Assembly (NCBI GenBank): GCA_036266715.1
Contig: DATAXS010000015.1
Span: 1 to 33,047 of the forward strand
Length of the DNA stretch: 33,047 nt
Reading direction: 5' to 3'
Source: DATAXS01 sp036266715
GTDB taxonomy: Bacteria; Patescibacteriota; Minisyncoccia; UBA6257; 2-01-FULL-56-20
Shown here: positions 29,043-33,047 of the stretch, piece after piece
Layout: the number at the start of each line of letters is the position of its first letter
Numbering within the stretch: the stretch's first letter is position 1
Program-made: the position numbers and the translations under genes
Notes under the pieces: generated by a model
Seen by the model: the letters and a program-made list of their open reading frames with translations, nothing else
What the model was told of the DNA's origin: nothing
Databases searched by the model: none

Positions 29043-30305
29043 ATGTCAACCTCCTCCGGAGCCCGGCGTGCTTTTACATTGATTGAACTCCTCATTGTGA
29101 TCGCGATTATTGCGGTCCTTGCCACAGTGGTCGTGCTCGCGTTAAATCCTGCGCAGCTCCTCATGCAGTCGCGCGATGCAAACCGTTTTTCCGACCTCGC
29201 AGACATAAACGAAGCGGTGACCCTCTATAACGAAGATGTGACCGGCGCGGCGAATCTTGGCACCTCTTCCACGACCTACGTCTCCATATACGACGCAAAT
29301 GCGACGACTACGGCAGGGGATCAGTGTCAGGGACTTAATCTTGCCGCGCTACCCGCGAGCGCACCATACCACTGCGCCGCAAGTTCCACGTACCGCACCC
29401 CCAGCACCGCAACCGGTTGGCTGCCCACGAATTTCGCGAGCATCAGTTCCGGCTCTCCTTTTGGCACGCTCCCCGTAGATCCCGTGAACCAAACATCCTC
29501 GGGCCTTTTTTATACCTACACCACAAACGGCTCCCAGTGGGAGATCACGGATATTCCCGAATCGCAAAAATATAAGGCCCAGCTCCTCGCTAATCCGCCG
29601 ATCGCAAATTATCCTACCGTGGACGCCATCGGCAACAATCTTGCGCTTTCGCAGTTGTGGAACGTGAACGGCCTTATAGGATATTGGGGGATGAACGAGG
29701 GAAGCGGCTCAAGCACCGCCGATGCGTCGGGAAATGGCGAGACCGGGAGCTGGCACGGCACCGCAGCAGGCACCGGCAGCACTTATTACGTTGCGGGGAA
29801 GGTGGGCGCGTACGCGGGATATTTTGACGGGAGCACGGATTATGTGTCCATGCCGAACGTGGCAGCATTCAACCTCACGACTGGCGTGACCATGATGGCT
29901 TGGGTAAAACTTGCCGCCCAAAGCACCGACGAAAAGGTTATTTCCAAGCGCCCTTCGTATGTGCTTGCGATCTACAGCAATAATGTGCCGGAAACGGAGA
30001 TATTTATAGGAGGAACGTCGTACGACACGCGCAGCGTGAGCGGCGGCACCGCACTCTCGAACGGAACCTGGTATCAAATCACGGGCACCTTCGACGGAAC
30101 CACATTGAAGACATACGTAAATGGCGTCCTAGATAGGCAACTTGCAGTGAGTGGGACTATGGATGTGAGCTCTACCGCGGTGGACATCGGTAAGACCGCG
30201 GACAGTTCTGGTAACTACTTTAATGGCGCGGTGGACGATGCCCGCATTTACAACCGGGCATTAAGCGCCGCCGAGATCCAGGCCATCTATAATGCCACGA
30301 AATAA
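29043..30305 (+). CDS. Type IV pilin-like protein with C-terminal LamG/concanavalin domain
   Basis: 420 residues. The N-terminus RRAFTLIELLIVIAIIAVLA is a class III prepilin signal and helix; cleavage would follow Ala rather than the usual Gly, with Glu at +5. The pilin-like head (about 35-190) contains two Cys. From about residue 207 a second domain begins (LIGYWGMNEGSGSSTADASG, FDGSTDYVSMP, MMAWVKL, YQITGTFDG and a final VDDARIYNRALSAAEIQAIY), which is the LamG/concanavalin A-like lectin/glucanase pattern. A pilin carrying a sugar-binding-type head suggests adhesion to a host or polysaccharide. The second of two adjacent starts (TTG 29040, ATG 29043) is used. Confidence 0.88.
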   Translation: MSTSSGARRAFTLIELLIVIAIIAVLATVVVLALNPAQLLMQSRDANRFSDLADINEAVTLYNEDVTGAANLGTSSTTYVSIYDANATTTAGDQCQGLNLAALPASAPYHCAASSTYRTPSTATGWLPTNFASISSGSPFGTLPVDPVNQTSSGLFYTYTTNGSQWEITDIPESQKYKAQLLANPPIANYPTVDAIGNNLALSQLWNVNGLIGYWGMNEGSGSSTADASGNGETGSWHGTAAGTGSTYYVAGKVGAYAGYFDGSTDYVSMPNVAAFNLTTGVTMMAWVKLAAQSTDEKVISKRPSYVLAIYSNNVPETEIFIGGTSYDTRSVSGGTALSNGTWYQITGTFDGTTLKTYVNGVLDRQLAVSGTMDVSSTAVDIGKTADSSGNYFNGAVDDARIYNRALSAAEIQAIYNATK

Positions 30306-30306
30306 T

Positions 30307-30315
30307 TGGTATACT
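30307..30315 (+). promoter_or_regulatory. Extended -10 promoter of the exonuclease gene (leaderless)
   Basis: TGGTATACT ends 7 nt before the ATG at 30323 and begins right after the preceding stop codon. Confidence 0.65.
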
Positions 30316-30322
30316 TGATGGT

Positions 30323-31045
30323 ATGCCATCCACCAACAAGCTCGTCATCGACATAGAAACGATCGGGGAAGATTTTGATTCCTTGGACAAAGCGACGCAA
30401 GAAAACCTTACCAAGTGGATAAAAAAGGACGCCGACACGGAAGCGGAATACAAACTCGCGCTTCAGGATATCAAGAACGAACTGGGGTTTTCGCCGCTCA
30501 CGGGAGAGATCGTCGCAATCGGGCTCCTCGATTACCACAAGAACGAAGGCGCGGTGTATTACCAGGCACCGGGACAAAAGAACGAAGAGGTGAAAGAAGA
30601 TGGCATATCGTTCAAACAGATGACCGAAGAAGAAATGCTGCGCAAATTTTGGGAACTTGCCATGCGCTATGAAATATTCATCACCTTCAACGGAAGGACG
30701 TTTGACGTACCCTTCCTTATGATCCGTTCGGCAATAAAAGGAGTTCGCCCGACCAAAGATCTTATGCAGGGACGTTATCCCTGGCAACAGCGCAACAATA
30801 GCGCCATCCATATTGATCTCATAGACATGCTTTCGTTCTATGGGGCGACACGGCGAAAAGGAAGCCTGCATCTTTGGTCGCGGGCGTTCGGCATCCCTTC
30901 GCCCAAGGCGGGAGGCGTGAGCGGGGATGATGTAGGGCCGCTCTTTAAGAAGAAAAAATTCTTGGACATCGCGCGGTACAATGTAGGCGACATTCGTGCC
31001 ACGCGCGAGTTGTATGAGAAGTGGGAAAGTTACCTCAGTTTTTAG
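30323..31045 (+). CDS. Predicted 3'-5' exonuclease, DnaQ-like (PolB exo2 type)
   Basis: 240 residues with the DEDD exonuclease motifs: Exo I LVIDIET (D10, E12), Exo II FNGRTFDVPFL, and Exo III YNVGDIRATREL. HIDLIDMLSFYG and LHLWSRAFGIPSPK are typical of the PolB-like predicted exonuclease family found as stand-alone proteins. Such proteins are expected to degrade DNA or RNA from 3' ends; the biological substrate is unknown. Residues 15-55 form a charged helical insertion. Its promoter lies between the pseudopilin stop and its own start. Confidence 0.9.
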   Translation: MPSTNKLVIDIETIGEDFDSLDKATQENLTKWIKKDADTEAEYKLALQDIKNELGFSPLTGEIVAIGLLDYHKNEGAVYYQAPGQKNEEVKEDGISFKQMTEEEMLRKFWELAMRYEIFITFNGRTFDVPFLMIRSAIKGVRPTKDLMQGRYPWQQRNNSAIHIDLIDMLSFYGATRRKGSLHLWSRAFGIPSPKAGGVSGDDVGPLFKKKKFLDIARYNVGDIRATRELYEKWESYLSF

Positions 31046-31064
31046 AAAGTTTTAATGGCCTGTA

Positions 31065-31073
31065 TGGTAGGAT
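31065..31073 (+). promoter_or_regulatory. Extended -10 promoter (leaderless, GTG start)
   Basis: TGGTAGGAT ends 6 nt before the GTG at 31080. Confidence 0.5.
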
Positions 31074-31079
31074 CGCCAT

Positions 31080-31259
31080 GTGGAAATATTAAAAGCACGG
31101 CTACGACTTCATAAAAAAGAGGTTTTGTTCGGCGCGGCCATTTTTCTTGCTTCATCGCTCAGTTTTTCGCTAGGGTATCTTGCAAACCGGGAATTTAACC
31201 ATGCCCCCATCATCATTGCGGCATGCAGTCATCCCGAAACAACCGAAAACCCGCGTTAA
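31080..31259 (+). CDS. 59-residue single-TM protein
   Basis: A GTG-initiated small gene. The product has a basic N-terminus (EILKARLRLHKKE), one TM helix (about 16-34, LFGAAIFLASSLSFSLGYL) and a short extracytoplasmic part with HAPIIIAACS, a phrase that recurs after the TM helix in many Parcubacteria anchored proteins. Normally this is followed by a domain; here the protein stops 15 residues later, so it may be a truncated or minimal form. Support: an extended -10 exactly 6 nt upstream, good codon structure, and a stop inside a terminator hairpin. The stop overlaps that of the convergent gene by 4 bp. Confidence 0.65.
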   Translation: MEILKARLRLHKKEVLFGAAIFLASSLSFSLGYLANREFNHAPIIIAACSHPETTENPR

Positions 31260-31268
31260 GCGGGTTTT
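31246..31268. terminator. Bidirectional terminator overlapping two convergent stops
   Basis: AAAACCCGC / GCGGGTTTT, 9 bp, loop GTTAA. The loop contains the stop codons of both the plus- and minus-strand genes. Confidence 0.8.
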
Positions 31269-32242
31269 CGTTGCTGCTGAGCTGGTTGCGAGGGAACGAT
31301 CTTCGGAACATTTGCTGCGTCGTTCCGCTGTGCGGGTGCCGAGACTGCACTTGCGAGCGGGGTTTGCGGCATCTGCTGGGGAGGGATGACCGACTTGCCG
31401 GAACTGGCGAGAATCGTCATCTGGGGCGACTGGGCCGCAGGAGCCGGTTTTGCCGGTGCGGGATTGCCGCCGGATTTCTTCACCACGTTCTTTTTATCGT
31501 TGTCTTCGCCTTCGCCCGGCCAGAAAAGCCAAAGGGCGACTGCAAGAATCACGAGAATACCGGCGACCACATAGGGCCAGCGGATGTTCTTAAGCGAGAA
31601 CGCGGATGCCACCTGCGCAGTTTGCGGAGCGGCTGCGGGCGTCGCGGTAGGAGCCGCATTTACCGCAGGCGCACTGTTGCCGTTGGACGCGGTAGAAGGC
31701 GCTATCCCGGAACCTGCACCTGCCGTGCTCGGGCTCGGGGGATTTGCGGCGGCGATGCTGCCATTGCCGCTCGCGCCAGCTGCGCCAGTTGAGTTTTGCG
31801 CGAGCGCCGGGCCGGAAGCCACCGTACCACCATTTATCGTGGTCGTGATGGCAAGAAGCGTCTTGCCGATGCCCTGGAGCGCCACGCTGATACCCTGCGC
31901 ATTCGTGGTCGCCACCTGCGGATTCTGCGCAATGGCCGTTTCAAGGCCGGAGAGCGCGCTCACGAGTGAGCTCAATGCGGTGTTTACCGCGGCTGCGTCG
32001 GCAGGGGAAAGGGTGGTCATAACGGTCGGCGTGGTGACTGCAGCCGGCGCAGTTGCTCCGCCATTAGCCTGCGTATTGGCTTGCGCCTGGAGCGCGGCAA
32101 GTTCAGCAGAGACACTGTTCAACGTCGCTTGCAACTGCGTCGCCTCCTGGGGCGAGATCGCCTGGGCGTTTGCCGTAGCTATAAGACCTCCGAAGCTCGC
32201 GATTGCAACAATAAGGGAAAAATAAGTAAGTAGTTTTTTCAT
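31256..32242 (-). CDS. Secreted/anchored low-complexity protein with internal TM helix
   Basis: 328 residues. A signal peptide (about 1-27, cleavage near ANA-QA) precedes a helical segment (about 28-60, QEATQLQATLNSVSAELAAL), a Thr/Ala/Gly/Asn-rich region and a second short helical region. A TM helix lies at about 228-247 (VVAGILVILAVALWLFW), followed by an acidic GEGEDNDKK and a Pro/Ala/Gln-rich cytoplasmic tail. The long disordered middle separates an outer helical module from the membrane. Function unknown; a spacer-type envelope protein is plausible. Confidence 0.7.
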   Translation of the reverse strand: MKKLLTYFSLIVAIASFGGLIATANAQAISPQEATQLQATLNSVSAELAALQAQANTQANGGATAPAAVTTPTVMTTLSPADAAAVNTALSSLVSALSGLETAIAQNPQVATTNAQGISVALQGIGKTLLAITTTINGGTVASGPALAQNSTGAAGASGNGSIAAANPPSPSTAGAGSGIAPSTASNGNSAPAVNAAPTATPAAAPQTAQVASAFSLKNIRWPYVVAGILVILAVALWLFWPGEGEDNDKKNVVKKSGGNPAPAKPAPAAQSPQMTILASSGKSVIPPQQMPQTPLASAVSAPAQRNDAANVPKIVPSQPAQQQRKPA

Positions 32243-32383
32243 GAAGTTAATTTGTAATGCAATATGACGGCCTTTCGAAAATATTAGGCTGTCAAGGAGC
32301 TGGAGGAAATTTGCAAATATCTGCCTATAGTATCGCGTATTTGCGCGGCAGGGTCAATCGCACCAAAATAAAAAATAATGAAG

Positions 32384-32857
32384 TTACACTGTCAAACTGT
32401 GGATGTCCGTAAGCACCTGGGCCGCATGCGTACCGGGGTCTACGTTCTCATAAATCTTCACAATCCGCCCGTCGGGATCTATGAGGAATGAGGTCCTGAA
32501 GGTGCCCTCGTATTCTTTGCCCGCAAGTTTCTTTTTCCCCCATGCGCCATAAAGTCCCACCACTTTTTTATCTTCATCGGCAAGCAACGTGAACGGCAAC
32601 TGGTATTTCTCCGCAAATTGCTTGTGGCTCGCGACCGAATCCCCGCTCACGCCAAGCACGGTAATGTTCAATTTGGAAAAATCCGGAAAATTGTCGCGGA
32701 TGGCGCAGGCCTCTTTGGTACATCCCGGAGTGTCATCCTTTGGATAGAAATAGAGGAGCACCCACTTGCCGCGGTAGTCGGAAAGCGCGTGGTTTTTGCC
32801 ATCCTGATCGGGGAGGATGAAGTCTTGTGCAATCGTATCGATTTTTGGAAGTGGCAT
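32384..32857 (-). CDS. bcp: Thioredoxin-dependent thiol peroxidase (Bcp/PrxQ)
   Basis: 157 residues. YFYPKDDTPGCTKEACAIRD carries the peroxidatic Cys (C46) and, five residues later, C51 as resolving Cys, the atypical 2-Cys arrangement of Bcp/PrxQ. TSFLIDPDGRIVKIYENVDP is the C-terminal signature. It reduces hydrogen peroxide and alkyl or lipid hydroperoxides in the cytoplasm using thioredoxin. Monocistronic, with an extended -10 directly upstream of the ATG. Confidence 0.96.
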   Translation of the reverse strand: MPLPKIDTIAQDFILPDQDGKNHALSDYRGKWVLLYFYPKDDTPGCTKEACAIRDNFPDFSKLNITVLGVSGDSVASHKQFAEKYQLPFTLLADEDKKVVGLYGAWGKKKLAGKEYEGTFRTSFLIDPDGRIVKIYENVDPGTHAAQVLTDIHSLTV

Positions 32858-32863
32858 AGCTCC

Positions 32864-32872
32864 AGTATAGCA
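32864..32872 (-). promoter_or_regulatory. Extended -10 promoter of bcp (leaderless)
   Basis: On the minus strand TGCTATACT ends 6 nt before the ATG at 32857. Confidence 0.65.
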
Positions 32873-32913
32873 GCTTACAAAATGAACTTCTCGTGATGGC
32901 TATCCTAAATTTT

Positions 32914-32922
32914 TGTTATACT
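32914..32922 (+). promoter_or_regulatory. Extended -10 promoter with leader
   Basis: TGTTATACT predicts a start near 32929 and a ~28-nt leader with GAGGAG (32946-32951) ahead of the ATG at 32957. Confidence 0.55.
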
Positions 32923-32956
32923 TTAAAGAGTAATATTTATTACGCGAGGAGAGAAT

Positions 32957-33047
32957 ATGCAAGAAGTGGTGATAGGAAGCTTTAAGAAGCTGGAAAACGG
33001 GAAACGCTATAGTGGAGTACGGGATCATCGATACCAACACCGCAAGA
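32957..33047 (+). CDS. Start of an unidentified gene (3' truncated by window edge)
   Basis: ATG at 32957 with GAGGAG ending 5 nt upstream and an extended -10 at 32914-32922. About 30 codons are visible (MQEVVIGSFKKLENGKRY at the start) before the window ends, too few for a family call. It belongs to the minority of genes here with a leader and Shine-Dalgarno. Confidence 0.55.
   Translation, partial: MQEVVIGSFKKLENGKRYSGVRDHRYQHRK

Overview
The window looks like a chromosomal segment from a Patescibacteria (CPR) genome, most likely Parcubacteria of the Kaiserbacteria type. This is inferred from gene content and style: very compact layout, standard genetic code, roughly half G+C, many small membrane-anchored or secreted proteins with Pro/Thr-rich linkers and Ser/Thr-rich tails, a pseudopilin fused to a LamG-like domain, and no biosynthetic operons. 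No rRNA, CRISPR array, insertion sequence or phage module was seen.

Layout. 1-4581 (+): 3' end of a DNA polymerase III delta'-type gene, frr, an RseP-like site-2 protease, a small zinc-knuckle gene with its own promoter and terminator, then msrB overlapping a leucyl aminopeptidase. 4607-6756 (+): membrane-anchored protein with a long Pro/Thr linker and small membrane or coiled-coil proteins. 6797-10301 (-): a MacAB-like exporter operon (adaptor, ATPase, permease), divergent from 10413-11988 (+), an ABC-2 exporter pair. 12046-13472 (+): two anchored extracytoplasmic proteins; msrA converges on them. 14058-16377 is a gene-poor accessory stretch: a coiled-coil membrane protein with a zinc-binding tail, two regions with promoters, terminators and only tiny candidate ORFs. 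16456-21534: secreted or membrane proteins of unknown function, including a DUF2914 protein. 21593-24441: two tandem PNPOx-fold proteins, a 4-TM protein, tRNA-Gln(TTG), an HTH protein abutting it, and superoxide dismutase. 24495-26141 (-): a basic small protein, def and fmt with overlapping ends. 26191-26962: a DUF1653 gene bracketed by two large related hairpin elements. 26983-31259: S41 protease + rplI, convergent rpmA, pseudopilin-LamG, a DnaQ-like exonuclease and a 59-residue membrane protein. 31256-33047: secreted protein, Bcp peroxiredoxin and the start of another gene.

Two things stand out. First, about a dozen genes have a -10 box (usually extended, TGnTAnnnT) ending exactly 6-7 nt before the start codon, which predicts leaderless mRNAs; a minority instead carry a leader and a strong Shine-Dalgarno. 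Second, the two ~150-160 nt elements at 26191-26339 (-) and 26804-26962 (+) share junction and loop motifs on the same three-way-junction fold while their stems differ by compensatory changes. I cannot assign them to a known RNA or mobile-element class.

Functionally the window mixes translation (frr, rplI, rpmA, def, fmt, tRNA-Gln), protein quality control at the membrane (RseP, CtpA), export (two ABC systems), oxidative-damage defence (MsrA, MsrB, SOD, Bcp) and cell-surface proteins, as expected for a reduced, probably host-attached bacterium.
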